A program made the position numbers and the translations under genes. The notes below the pieces were generated by a model. The model made no database searches and was not told where the DNA came from. It worked only from the letters and a program-made list of their open reading frames with translations. Shown piece by piece: positions 17,224 through 26,815 of a DNA stretch of 64,000 bases (position 1 is the first letter of the stretch; every line of letters begins with the position of its first letter). Source of the DNA: Oscillospiraceae bacterium (GTDB lineage Bacteria; Bacillota; Clostridia; Oscillospirales; Ruminococcaceae); the NCBI GenBank assembly GCA_902798695.1, contig CADBXK010000001.1:310001-374000 (forward strand), in the 5' to 3' direction.

Positions 17224-18870
17224 TTAATTTTTATGCGTTTCCCTTAAAATATTCCTTCTTATTTTTCCTGATATTGTTTTAGGCAATCTATCCATAAATT
17301 CAATTACTCTAGGGTATTTATATGGTGCGGTTTTACTTTTTACGAAGTTTTGCAGTTCTTTCGCTAATTCCGAAGATGGCTTATATGCACTTGTCAAAAC
17401 CACATTTGCCTTTACCAATTGTCCTCTAACTTCATCCGGAACCCCAATTACTCCACATTCCAAAACAGCAGGATGTTCCATAAGAACACTTTCAATTTCA
17501 AACGGACCAATTCTATATCCACTAGACTTTATAACATCATCTATGCGACCAACATACCAAAAATAGCCATCTTTATCACGAATAGCAGTATCTCCAGTAT
17601 GATATAGTCCTCCTCGTCTTACAAAATCATTTAATTCTTCATTATCATAATATTGTTTAAAAATTCCCACCTGGTGTTTTTCAGGATAAAGTTTAACACA
17701 TATCTCTCCCACTTTATCAACACCAACATCATTACCATATTCATCCACTAAAACAACATCATACATAGGAGAAGGTCTACCTAAAGAACCGCTATGTTCG
17801 GCTCCAATTTGATTTATAAGTATAGCCGTAGTTTCAGTTTGTCCAAAACCTTCCATTATTTGAAGACCAGTTTTTTCTTTAAATTGCTTAATAATCTCAT
17901 AATTTAAAGCTTCACCAGCTGTGGTTACATGCTCCAAACAAGAAATATCATGATTTCCAAGGCCTTCCTTCATAAAAAACCTGTATATAGTTGGAGGGGC
18001 ACAAAAAGTATTTACCTTATATTTTTCAATAACATTCAATAAATCATTTGCAACAAACTTATCAAAATCATAAACCAACACAGTTGCTCCAACTAACCAT
18101 TGACCATATAATTTACCCCATGCAGCCTTTCCCCATCCAGTATCAGACACTGTCAAATGCAAGCCATTTGGTTTCACATTCTGCCAATATTTAGCGGTAA
18201 TTATATGTCCCAAAGGATATGAATAGCAATGCTCAACAAGTTTAGGATGACCTGTTGTCCCAGAAGTAAAATATGCGAGCATTGGGTCATTAACACTTGT
18301 TGGTATTCTATCCAATTCATCAGAATAATTTTCCAATTCTTTGGATATGTTCAAACATCCTTCTATGTCTTGACGAACAGAAAACAAATTACATAGTTCT
18401 GGACACAATTTATGAACATCTAAAATTTTGTCAGGAATATCTCCTTGGGGCGTAAAAACAATTGACTTTATTTTAGCCGACTTTACTCTATATTCTAAAT
18501 CATCACGAGTTAACATATATGTACCCGGTACAGCAATGGCACCTATTTTATGAAGTGCGTTAATAACATACCAATACTCATAGTTACGTTTCAATATTAG
18601 CATAACAAAATCTCCACGCTTGATTCCATTAGCCATAAAAAGATTAGCAGCCCTATTTGATAGTTTGCTCATTTCTTCGAAAGTAATTTTTCGTTCATTA
18701 CCATGCACATCACACCACAAAAGAGCCAAGTCAGATGGAGATTCTTGAGCGATTTTGTCTAAAACATCATATCCAAAATTAAAATTATCTGGGACTTTAA
18801 TATTTATATCTTTTAATGCTCCCCTCTCATCAAAAAATTCCTCACAATATTTTTTGTAAATTTCCTGCAT
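17224..18870 (-). CDS. AMP-forming acyl-CoA synthetase
   Basis: 548 residues of the ANL adenylating superfamily, closest in style to acetyl/medium-chain acyl-CoA synthetases. The AMP-binding P-loop is YFTSGTTGHPKLVEH; other core motifs are EGFGQTETT, YHTGDTAIRDKDGYFWYVGR and the catalytic Lys in PKTISGKIRR. It activates a carboxylic acid with ATP and CoA. Chain-length preference cannot be read from sequence. An imperfect hairpin (about 18888-18933) abuts SD GGAGG in its leader. It lies 124 bases downstream of lysC. Confidence 0.93.
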   Translation of the reverse strand: MQEIYKKYCEEFFDERGALKDINIKVPDNFNFGYDVLDKIAQESPSDLALLWCDVHGNERKITFEEMSKLSNRAANLFMANGIKRGDFVMLILKRNYEYWYVINALHKIGAIAVPGTYMLTRDDLEYRVKSAKIKSIVFTPQGDIPDKILDVHKLCPELCNLFSVRQDIEGCLNISKELENYSDELDRIPTSVNDPMLAYFTSGTTGHPKLVEHCYSYPLGHIITAKYWQNVKPNGLHLTVSDTGWGKAAWGKLYGQWLVGATVLVYDFDKFVANDLLNVIEKYKVNTFCAPPTIYRFFMKEGLGNHDISCLEHVTTAGEALNYEIIKQFKEKTGLQIMEGFGQTETTAILINQIGAEHSGSLGRPSPMYDVVLVDEYGNDVGVDKVGEICVKLYPEKHQVGIFKQYYDNEELNDFVRRGGLYHTGDTAIRDKDGYFWYVGRIDDVIKSSGYRIGPFEIESVLMEHPAVLECGVIGVPDEVRGQLVKANVVLTSAYKPSSELAKELQNFVKSKTAPYKYPRVIEFMDRLPKTISGKIRRNILRETHKN

Positions 18871-18994
18871 TATTAAAAAACCTCCAGAATTTTCTGATAA
18901 ACCAATTTATAAAAAACAACTTACCAGAAAATTTTAAATACAACATATGCCCAAAACAATATAAAAATTTATCAGTATTATTAAAAACTTCTGT

Positions 18995-20200
18995 CTATTC
19001 AAAAAAAGCTTCATGAATCACATTTACTGCGCGTACACTATCTTTTTTATCTACTAAAACAGATATTTTTATTTCACTAGTCGATATCATATTTATATTT
19101 ATTCCTACACTATATAAAGCCTCAAACATTTTAGCTGCAACACCCGGATTAGTTTGCATTCCCGCACCAACTATAGACACTTTAGAAACTGAATCAGTTG
19201 CTATAACATCTCCTATTCCAATAGAGTCCTTACGCTCAGTAAGAATTTTTTGTGCTAATTCCATATCTTTCATTGGAACAGTAAAACTTATATCTTTCAT
19301 ATCACTACGTCCAATAGATTGAACTATTATATCAACATTTATATTATATTTACTCATAAGGGCAAATATTTGATATGCAAATCCAGGCCTATCTGGCACA
19401 TTTAATAACGCAATCCTAGAAGTGTCATCATCTTTTGTAACTCCTCTGATAAGCAATTTTTCCATAGTAACTTTCTCCTTTACTTTTGTTCCTGAAGTGT
19501 TTGTGAGACTAGATAAAACTTCCAAATTAACATTATATTTCTTTGCCATTTCCACTGATCTATTATGTAAAACTTGTGCACCCAAGGTTGCTAGTTCTAG
19601 CATTTCATCAAAGCTAATTTCTTCTAATTTAACAGCATTTTTTACCAATCTTGGGTCTGCCGTATATACCCCATCAACATCAGTATATATCTGACACAAA
19701 TCGGCATTTAAAGCGGCGGCTATCGCAACAGCACTAGTATCAGATCCTCCTCTACCAAGTGTTGTTATATCATCATACTTATCTATTCCTTGAAATCCAG
19801 CAACAATGACTATCTTATTTGAATTTAATTCATGTTCAAGTCTTGAAGTATCAATCTTTTTTATTCTGGCATTACAATGATCTGATTTTGTTTTAAAACC
19901 TGCCTGCCAACCAGTCAATGAAATAACCGGAAAGCCCAATTTTTCAATTGCCATAGCCAACAAAGCCATAGAAATTTGCTCACCACTAGATAATAAAACA
20001 TCCATTTCTCTACTAGAGGGATTTTCATTAAGTTCCTTAGCTTTCATTTCGAATTCATCTGTTGTGTCTCCTTGAGCAGATACAACAACTACTACTTGAT
20101 TTCCTTTTTTCTTGGTATCCGTAACAATTCTTGCAACATTCTTTAAACGTTCTGTATTTGCAACAGAAGTTCCACCAAATTTCTGAACAATTAAGCTCAT
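18995..20200 (-). CDS. lysC: Aspartate kinase
   Basis: 401 residues. The N-terminal kinase domain starts IVQKFGGTSVANTERL; TTLGRGGSDTSAVAIAAAL is the nucleotide/aspartate signature. The C-terminus carries two ACT domains (about 260-400; NVDIIVQSIG, VGAGMQTNPGVAAKMFEAL), the usual site of feedback inhibition by lysine or threonine. It makes aspartyl phosphate, the first step towards Lys, Thr and Met. It is the last gene of hom-thrB-lysC. Confidence 0.97.
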   Translation of the reverse strand: MSLIVQKFGGTSVANTERLKNVARIVTDTKKKGNQVVVVVSAQGDTTDEFEMKAKELNENPSSREMDVLLSSGEQISMALLAMAIEKLGFPVISLTGWQAGFKTKSDHCNARIKKIDTSRLEHELNSNKIVIVAGFQGIDKYDDITTLGRGGSDTSAVAIAAALNADLCQIYTDVDGVYTADPRLVKNAVKLEEISFDEMLELATLGAQVLHNRSVEMAKKYNVNLEVLSSLTNTSGTKVKEKVTMEKLLIRGVTKDDDTSRIALLNVPDRPGFAYQIFALMSKYNINVDIIVQSIGRSDMKDISFTVPMKDMELAQKILTERKDSIGIGDVIATDSVSKVSIVGAGMQTNPGVAAKMFEALYSVGININMISTSEIKISVLVDKKDSVRAVNVIHEAFFE

Positions 20201-20239
20201 ACAGCTTTTCCTCCAAAATTATTATTTACACAAAAATAA

Positions 20240-21139
20240 TTATATAACCTCCACACTAGCCCCCTCATTATCTACATTAAGATCTAAAACCCTCCACTTA
20301 TTACAATTCATTCTATTTAATTCATTCCTGATCTTCTTAAAGAATGACTTATTGTTCTTATCACAAATCGCAATAATTGTTGGACCAGAACCACTTAAAT
20401 AAACTGCATATGCTCCAAACCTGTAAGCAATATCAAAAATTTCATTTGATCTATCAATTAATTTTAACCTATAAGGCTGATGCAGCCTGTCGTTAACTGC
20501 AATACTCAAATTTTCAAATTTTCCAGTAATGATAGAAGAAACAAACAATGTGGATCTAGCCACATTAAAAACAGCATCTTCATGAGAAACAACACTAGGC
20601 AAACTTAACCGTGATTGATTAGTAGACATCTTAAAGTTTGGTACAATAGCAATAAATTTTAGTTTTGAACTGATATTATGTTTAACATAATAAACTTCAC
20701 CATCATTATATACAGAATCAACCATTCCTCCAAAGATAGCTGGTGCTACATTATCAGGGTGTCCTTCAAGTTCAGTAGCTAATTTCAAAATATCCTTATC
20801 ATTTAAAGGTACTCCTAATAATCTATTAGCTCCCATCAAGCCGGCAACTATACATGCCGAACTACTTCCCAATCCTCTAGTAATTGGTATATTACTAGTT
20901 TGGTGAATTTTTAAATCAAACGGCAACTTCTCTCCACACATTTCAAACAATCTAGCAGCAGATTTATACATAAGATTATTATTATCTCTAAGCATCTTCG
21001 TACCTTTAAGACAATCAGATTCACAATAAGACTTCCCACTAAAATAAACATAGTTATAAAGAGAAAGCGCTATTCCCAAAGTATCAAATCCTGCACCCAA
21101 ATTAGCAGTTGTTGCCGGCACTTTTACTTTTATAATCAT
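20240..21139 (-). CDS. thrB: Homoserine kinase
   Basis: 299 residues of the GHMP kinase family. The start VKVPATTANLGAGFDTLGIA and the ATP loop PITRGLGSSSACIVAGL are diagnostic; a C-terminal GHMP motif is YLSGSGPTIIAI. It phosphorylates homoserine for threonine synthesis. It lies 12 bases after hom and 39 before lysC, so all three should be on one transcript. Threonine synthase is not in the window. Confidence 0.97.
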   Translation of the reverse strand: MIIKVKVPATTANLGAGFDTLGIALSLYNYVYFSGKSYCESDCLKGTKMLRDNNNLMYKSAARLFEMCGEKLPFDLKIHQTSNIPITRGLGSSSACIVAGLMGANRLLGVPLNDKDILKLATELEGHPDNVAPAIFGGMVDSVYNDGEVYYVKHNISSKLKFIAIVPNFKMSTNQSRLSLPSVVSHEDAVFNVARSTLFVSSIITGKFENLSIAVNDRLHQPYRLKLIDRSNEIFDIAYRFGAYAVYLSGSGPTIIAICDKNNKSFFKKIRNELNRMNCNKWRVLDLNVDNEGASVEVI

Positions 21140-21151
21140 ACATGCTCTCCA

Positions 21152-22393
21152 TTAGTCTATAATGCGCAACTTAGACAATTGCTTAAATCCTCTATTTTGA
21201 AGCTCCTCAGTTAATTTCTTAACTTTGTCTTCTAGCATAAAGTCAGTTTTAAAAGCAATCTCATCGTCCGGCTGATTTAATCTTGAAAGTATTACTGGAG
21301 ATTCATAGTTCTCAAAAATAAATTCCTTTGCTTTTTCGATATTATCAACCTTTAATCTTAAATAAAACCGCATAATATCTTCTCTATAATTAGAAACAAC
21401 CGTACCATCTGACGGATTCCAATATTGAGATATGCTTGTATGTTCGGCCTTAACAGCATCGACAACATCGGCTACAACAGCACTAGCAGTTGGCATCTTT
21501 CCAGCTCCAGCACCAACAAATAAAACCTCACCAACAGCGTTACCTTTAACAACTACGGCATTATATACATCATCTATTTTGGCCAATTTGCTTGAAACTG
21601 GTAAAAAAACAGGACAAACCATTATAGACACTTTTCCATTTTCCAATTGAGTTGCTCTTCCAATCAGTTTTATTACACATCCCATAGATTTAGCAAAATC
21701 TACATCAGCTAACGTTACATCCTCTATTCCATATTGATGCACCTCATGAGGATATATATGCTTTCCATAAGCCAAACTTGCAAGAATACATATTTTTCTA
21801 TTCGCATCTGCTCCACCAATGTCAGCTGTCGGATCTTTTTCAGCATATCCTTTCTGCTGTGCCAATTCCAATGCTTTATCAAAAGAAATATTATCTTTAA
21901 TCATCTTTGTTATTATAAAATTAGTTGTTCCATTTAAAATTCCTTGTATACATTCTATTTTATTAGCAGCAAGACAAGAATGAATTGGCCTAATTATAGG
22001 TATTCCTCCGCCAACACTAGCTTCAAACAAATAGTTAACATTGTTTTCCTTGGCTAAAGCCAACAGTTTGTCTCCTTTTTGAGCAACCAATTCTTTGTTA
22101 GAAGACACTACACTTTTTCCCGCTTTTAATAAAGCTTTTGTAAATTCGTAACTAGGCTCTAAACCTCCCATAGCTTCAACAACAATAGAAATACTATCGT
22201 CATTTAATATATCATTAAAATCTTTAGTAAATAAATTCGAATAAGGCAAATCATTAAATTCACGTAAATCTAAAATTCTAGCAACTTTAATTTGTTGTCC
22301 TGCTCTCGCACATATATTATCACTATTTAAATTTAAAACCTCTACAACTCCAGATCCTACAACACCATGCCCCATTATGGCAATATTAACCAT
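21152..22393 (-). CDS. hom: Homoserine dehydrogenase
   Basis: About 413 residues. The NAD(P)-binding start is VNIAIMGHGVVGSGVVEVL; the catalytic domain has SSNKELVAQKG, LFEASVGGGIPIIRP, GILNGTTNFI and the Lys/Asp site GYAEKDPTADIGGADA. A C-terminal ACT-like domain follows (about 335-413). It reduces aspartate semialdehyde to homoserine. Start chosen at ATG 22393 with SD GGGAGG; an upstream in-frame ATG at 22432 also has an SD-like AGAAGGA and would add 13 residues. Confidence 0.96.
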   Translation of the reverse strand: MVNIAIMGHGVVGSGVVEVLNLNSDNICARAGQQIKVARILDLREFNDLPYSNLFTKDFNDILNDDSISIVVEAMGGLEPSYEFTKALLKAGKSVVSSNKELVAQKGDKLLALAKENNVNYLFEASVGGGIPIIRPIHSCLAANKIECIQGILNGTTNFIITKMIKDNISFDKALELAQQKGYAEKDPTADIGGADANRKICILASLAYGKHIYPHEVHQYGIEDVTLADVDFAKSMGCVIKLIGRATQLENGKVSIMVCPVFLPVSSKLAKIDDVYNAVVVKGNAVGEVLFVGAGAGKMPTASAVVADVVDAVKAEHTSISQYWNPSDGTVVSNYREDIMRFYLRLKVDNIEKAKEFIFENYESPVILSRLNQPDDEIAFKTDFMLEDKVKKLTEELQNRGFKQLSKLRIID

Positions 22394-22519
22394 TTTATTT
22401 CCTCCCAAAACATACATTAAGCCGAAAAACATAAATAAATCCTTCTAAACGAATATATACGAGTAGCAAGAATTTCTAAATTGAGCAAAATTTATTAAAT
22501 ATGTTAAAAAAGCAACAGT

Positions 22520-22651
22520 TTATGAATTGCTATCTGTGGATATATATTGTGGAAAAAACTCGCCCATAATATATTTAACAAATTTGAAAGCACAAAAAGA
22601 TGTTAACAAAGATAAAATTATCCAAAACAAAACTTTAAAAAACATTTTCAT
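22520..22651 (-). CDS. 43-residue single-span membrane peptide at the head of the hom operon
   Basis: A short ORF starts MKMFFKVLFWIILSLL and ends YISTDSNS, with one membrane segment (about 5-27) and a short polar tail. SD AAGGAG lies ten bases upstream, and a promoter and a leader hairpin (AGAAATTAT/ATAATTTCT) precede it. It ends 127 bases before hom on the same strand. The sequence has no run of Thr or Met codons, so a classical attenuation leader peptide is unlikely. I recognise no family. Confidence 0.55.
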   Translation of the reverse strand: MKMFFKVLFWIILSLLTSFCAFKFVKYIMGEFFPQYISTDSNS

Positions 22652-22709
22652 ATTTTCAGCGCTCCTTCCAACCAGAAATTATAATTCATAATTTCTGAAT
22701 TTACAGATA

Positions 22710-22738
22710 ATTATAACATAATATCAGCATCAATTCAA
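22710..22738 (-). promoter_or_regulatory. Probable promoter for the membrane peptide and hom-thrB-lysC
   Basis: On the minus strand TTGAAT (22738-22733), 17 bases, TATAAT (22715-22710). Confidence 0.65.
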
Positions 22739-22800
22739 TAACATTAAACTCAAAAATATTGAATTAACATTTAGAAGACCTTCTATGTTATCTTATATTC

Positions 22801-22830
22801 TTGACTAAAACACATTCGACCAAGTATAAT
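22801..22830 (+). promoter_or_regulatory. Probable promoter for the flavodiiron protein gene
   Basis: TTGACT, 18 bases, TATAAT; predicted start near 22837, about 45 bases before the ATG. Confidence 0.68.
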
Positions 22831-22883
22831 TATTTTAATTGTAAAATTAATTATATTTTATATCACTTGGAGGTATTTAATTT

Positions 22884-24098
22884 ATGAAAAATAAAATTAC
22901 AGATAATATATTTAATGTTGGCGTTTTAAATCCAAATATTAGAGTTGCAGATATTGTAGTAAAAACTAATAATGGAACTAGTTATAATTCGTATATAGTC
23001 AAAGGTTCTGATAAAACTGCTCTAATAGAAACAGCTCATAAAGATTATTTTGAAAATTATTTAAAAAATATACAAGAAATAATAAACATAGAACAAATTG
23101 ACTACATAATAATGAATCATAATGAACCAGATCACTCTGGATCTATTTCAAAGCTTCTTGAATTAAATCCTAATTTAACAGTTGTAACAAGCCCAGCAGG
23201 AGCAATATATCTCAAAAACATTACGAATAAAACAGATTTAAATATAAAAATTGTAAAAGATGGTGATTCTTTAAATCTTGGAAATAAAACTCTAAAATTT
23301 ATATCAGCACCATTTTTACACTGGCCTGATTCTATGTTTACTTGGCTTGTTGAAGAAAAAGTCTTATTTTCTTGTGATTTTCTAGGATGCCATTACTGCG
23401 AACCATATATATTAGACACTAATATTACTGACAAAGAAGCCTATTTATCTAGTTTACAAATCTACTACAATGCAATATTTTCTCCTTTTAAAAAATACGT
23501 TTTAAATGGATTATCTAAAATTAATAATTTAAAAATATCTTTTGTTTGTCCAAGTCATGGGCCAGTTTTAACAAAAAACGGCATTCTATTAGAAATTATT
23601 GACAAATATAAAACTTGGAGTGATTACAACAAGAATTCAACTCCAACAATCCCAATTTTTTACTGTTCCGCATATGGAAACACTGAACGTATAGCCAAAG
23701 CAATATCTAAAGGCATAAAAAATCAAATGCCAAACATAAATGTTCCGCTATATAATGTAATTAAACATAACATAGCTGATTTAACAAATGAATTAAATTT
23801 ATCTGATGCATTTTTAATTGGTTCACCAACTATAAATAAAAATTCAGTATCTCCTATATGGAATCTTCTATCAACAATAGATGTTATAAACAACACAAAA
23901 AAATCTGTAGCAACTTTCGGCTCTTTTGGTTGGAGCGGAGAAGCAACAGAACAAATTTCAAACTATATGTCTTCAATGAAACTATCTGTATTCGAAGAAA
24001 AATTTAAAGTGTGTTTTGTACCAACAGAACAAGATATCAAAAATGCTATTTCATTCGGAGAAAAATTCGCTAAATCGCTTAATCTAACACAAAAATAA
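22884..24098 (+). CDS. Flavodiiron protein (A-type flavoprotein, FprA-like)
   Basis: 404 residues. The N-terminal metallo-beta-lactamase-like domain carries the diiron motif NHNEPDHSGS and later ligands in FLHWPDSMF, SCDFLG and CPSHGP. The C-terminal flavodoxin domain (about 255-404) has YCSAYGNTERIAKAI and FLIGSPTINKNSVSP for FMN. The family reduces O2 to water or NO to N2O, protecting strict anaerobes. A rubredoxin partner is not seen here. SD GGAGG is nine bases before the ATG. Confidence 0.95.
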   Translation: MKNKITDNIFNVGVLNPNIRVADIVVKTNNGTSYNSYIVKGSDKTALIETAHKDYFENYLKNIQEIINIEQIDYIIMNHNEPDHSGSISKLLELNPNLTVVTSPAGAIYLKNITNKTDLNIKIVKDGDSLNLGNKTLKFISAPFLHWPDSMFTWLVEEKVLFSCDFLGCHYCEPYILDTNITDKEAYLSSLQIYYNAIFSPFKKYVLNGLSKINNLKISFVCPSHGPVLTKNGILLEIIDKYKTWSDYNKNSTPTIPIFYCSAYGNTERIAKAISKGIKNQMPNINVPLYNVIKHNIADLTNELNLSDAFLIGSPTINKNSVSPIWNLLSTIDVINNTKKSVATFGSFGWSGEATEQISNYMSSMKLSVFEEKFKVCFVPTEQDIKNAISFGEKFAKSLNLTQK

Positions 24099-24158
24099 TA
24101 TAATTGAATATTTTTTCCTTTATTTCAAATAATAGAAATTAAAGGAGCGTGGTTTAAA

Positions 24159-24314
24159 GTGAATACAAATAATAACAAAAACAAAAAAAAATCAAATGCA
24201 CCTACAACCATATATTCCACCAATAATAAAAATAAACCTTCAAAAAAAGAAGCTTGCACAAACGCACGTACTAAAATATATACACCAAACACCAAAAATT
24301 TTAACGATAATTAA
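24159..24314 (+). CDS. Possible 51-residue Asn/Lys/Thr-rich small protein
   Basis: GTG start with SD AAAGGAG 11 bases upstream; the product is extremely hydrophilic (NNNKNKKKSNAPTTIYSTNN near the start). It sits between the flavodiiron gene and a shared terminator. Its composition recalls small basic spore or DNA-associated proteins, but no family motif was recognised. In AT-rich DNA an ORF of this length can arise by chance. Confidence 0.4.
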   Translation: MNTNNNKNKKKSNAPTTIYSTNNKNKPSKKEACTNARTKIYTPNTKNFNDN

Positions 24315-24337
24315 AAGTGTGCATAAATAACAAATAA

Positions 24338-24383
24338 AAATATCAGGAAGCAACAATCAATTTTAGCTTCCTGATATTTTTTA
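24338..24383. terminator. Strong bidirectional terminator
   Basis: AAATATCAGGAAGC pairs with GCTTCCTGATATTT (14 bp), loop of 14, T-runs on both strands. It serves the plus-strand genes and the ClpE-like gene. Confidence 0.92.
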
Positions 24384-26651
24384 TTAAACCGTTAAAGGCA
24401 CTTTATCTGGATTACTCAATGAAAGCACAACCTTATTGTCTTTAACAGAAATAGATATTTTTTCCAAAACATCTTCAGAATCAATAATCAAATTTGCAAT
24501 TAAATCTTCAACTTTTTTTCTAATCTCTTTTCTCAAATCACGAGCACCATATTTCCCATTTTTCAACGGATCTATTAAATAATTAACTAATTTAGCATCA
24601 TAGTCAAACTCAATTCCACGCTCTAACAAAACTTCCTTTGTTTCATCCAACATCAAACAAGCAATAGATTTTAAATTATCTTCAGTTAACTTATTAAATA
24701 CAACTATTTCATCAACACGAGCAATAAATTCAGGTCTCAAAAATTTCTCCAAAGCTTTTTTTGCTTTTTCACTAGCCATTTGATTATATGTTTTGTCAAA
24801 TCCAACAACACCAGTTTTATCAGTACTTCCAGCGTTTGATGTCATAACTATTATAGTATTTTCAAAATTAACTGATCTGCCATGAGAATCCTTAACTCTT
24901 CCTTCATCAAGAATTTGCAATAACAAATTCATAACATCTGGATGTGCTTTTTCAATCTCATCAAACAATATAACCGAATATGGTCTCCTTCTCACTTGCT
25001 CAGTTAACTGTCCAGCATCATCATATCCAACATACCCCGGAGGAGAACCTGTCAATTTAGAAACAGCATGCTTTTCCATGTATTCAGACATGTCTAAACG
25101 TATTAACGTATCAACTCCATTAAATAACGTATTAGACAAAACTTTAACCAATTCTGTTTTTCCAACTCCAGTAGGACCAACAAATATAAACGATGCCGGC
25201 CTGCGGCGCTTTGAAATTTGAACTCTATGACGACGAACTGCCATAGCAATCAAATCAACAGCTGCATCCTGCCCTACTATCTTGGTCTTTAATTCTTTAT
25301 CCAAATTTTTCAGCTTTTCATTTTCACTTTGTTCTATCTTAGATGCAGGTATACCAGTCCAAAGCTCAATAACTCTAGCTAAATCTCTGTTTTCAACAAA
25401 TATTGTATCAACTTCTCTGCTTGCATCTTCAATTTCCTGATCAACCTTACTTATTTCAGATTTTATCTCAGCAATTTCCTGATAATTTGGTTCACTTGTC
25501 TCAGTTTCTAATTCCTCTTGTTTCTTCTTTAATTTTTCTTGATTATCCAACAATTTTTCGTAGTGGGTTATTTCCTTGCTACGCAAAGACCTACAAGCAC
25601 ATGCCTCATCTAAAAGGTCAATTGCTTTATCTGGTAAATACCTATCATTTATATATCTTTCTGACAAAACAACACAGTCAAATAATGTTTGAGGTTTTAT
25701 TTTAACATTATGGTGTTTCTCATAATAAGTTTTTATTCCTTTAAGTATTTTTACACTATCTTCAATGGTAGGTTCCTCTACAGTAACCGGCTGAAAACGT
25801 CTCTCCAACGCAGGATCTTCTTCAATATACTTTCTATACTCATTGAACGTAGTAGCACCAATAAGTTGAATTTCTCCTCTAGATAGCGCCGGTTTCAATA
25901 TATTTGCAGCACTCATAGATCCTTCAGAATCGCCTGTTCCAATAAGAGTGTGTATTTCATCTATAAATAATATAATATTTCCTGCTTGTTTAACCTCTGA
26001 TATTAATCCTTTAACTCTGCTCTCAAATTGACCTCTAAACTGAGTTCCTGCAACCAAAGCAGTCATATCAATTAAATATATTTCTTTGTGTAATAACTTA
26101 TACGGAACATCTCCCATAGCAATTTTTTGAGCTATTCCCTCAGCTATCGCAGTTTTACCAACCCCAGGCTCACCTATTAAACAAGGGTTATTCTTAGTTC
26201 TCCTTGATAAAATTTGAATAACTCTATATATCTCTTTATCTCGTCCAATTATTCTGTCTAGCTTATTATATCTAGCTTTTTTTGTTAAGTTCACCCCAAA
26301 ATTATTCAAATACTTATATTTAGGTCTTTCTTTTTTCTTTTTAGCTTCCGCCGTTTCACTATTTTTAGTCGTTTCTTCATTGGTATGTTCTTTGTTAGTA
26401 AAACCGGATATAAAAGGATTTAATAATCCTGCACCACCATGTTCAAAATCCTCTCCTCCAAGCATTCCCATAATTTGATTACTAACATTTTCCAAATCTT
26501 CTATGCCAATCTTATCTGCAATCTCATTAATTTGTGGTATATTTAATTCTTTAGCACATTGAAAGCAAAGTCCCTCGGAAACCGGTTTCCCATCAACTTC
26601 TTTGCTAACAAATATAACTGCCATTCTTTTCTTACATCTACTACAGAGCAT
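24384..26651 (-). CDS. clpE: ClpE-like AAA+ unfoldase with N-terminal zinc finger
   Basis: 755 residues. The N-terminus has CSRCKKRM...CFQCAKEL, a four-Cys zinc finger as in ClpE. A low-complexity linker follows, then two AAA+ modules: Walker A GEPGVGKTAIAEG with Walker B ILFIDEIHTLIG, and Walker A GPTGVGKTELV with Walker B ILFDEIEKAHPDV. A coiled-coil middle region (about 365-425) lies between them. VGF in the second module suits the ClpP-docking loop. It should unfold proteins for ClpP. No CtsR-type operator was recognised upstream. Confidence 0.92.
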   Translation of the reverse strand: MLCSRCKKRMAVIFVSKEVDGKPVSEGLCFQCAKELNIPQINEIADKIGIEDLENVSNQIMGMLGGEDFEHGGAGLLNPFISGFTNKEHTNEETTKNSETAEAKKKKERPKYKYLNNFGVNLTKKARYNKLDRIIGRDKEIYRVIQILSRRTKNNPCLIGEPGVGKTAIAEGIAQKIAMGDVPYKLLHKEIYLIDMTALVAGTQFRGQFESRVKGLISEVKQAGNIILFIDEIHTLIGTGDSEGSMSAANILKPALSRGEIQLIGATTFNEYRKYIEEDPALERRFQPVTVEEPTIEDSVKILKGIKTYYEKHHNVKIKPQTLFDCVVLSERYINDRYLPDKAIDLLDEACACRSLRSKEITHYEKLLDNQEKLKKKQEELETETSEPNYQEIAEIKSEISKVDQEIEDASREVDTIFVENRDLARVIELWTGIPASKIEQSENEKLKNLDKELKTKIVGQDAAVDLIAMAVRRHRVQISKRRRPASFIFVGPTGVGKTELVKVLSNTLFNGVDTLIRLDMSEYMEKHAVSKLTGSPPGYVGYDDAGQLTEQVRRRPYSVILFDEIEKAHPDVMNLLLQILDEGRVKDSHGRSVNFENTIIVMTSNAGSTDKTGVVGFDKTYNQMASEKAKKALEKFLRPEFIARVDEIVVFNKLTEDNLKSIACLMLDETKEVLLERGIEFDYDAKLVNYLIDPLKNGKYGARDLRKEIRKKVEDLIANLIIDSEDVLEKISISVKDNKVVLSLSNPDKVPLTV

Positions 26652-26720
26652 ATATGTTCTCCTTTAATAAGTTTAAATTCTGTTAAATTTTTATAACACT
26701 ATATAAAAACACTTAATATA

Positions 26721-26749
26721 ATTATGCAACATTATTAAATTTTTTTCAA
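26721..26749 (-). promoter_or_regulatory. Candidate promoter for the ClpE-like gene
   Basis: On the minus strand TTGAAA (26749-26744), 17 bases, CATAAT (26726-26721). Confidence 0.5.
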
Positions 26750-26815
26750 GAGCAATCTATAAACAAATTGATAACAATACTTAACAAAAAGTTTCAAATT
26801 ATACTGATATAAATT

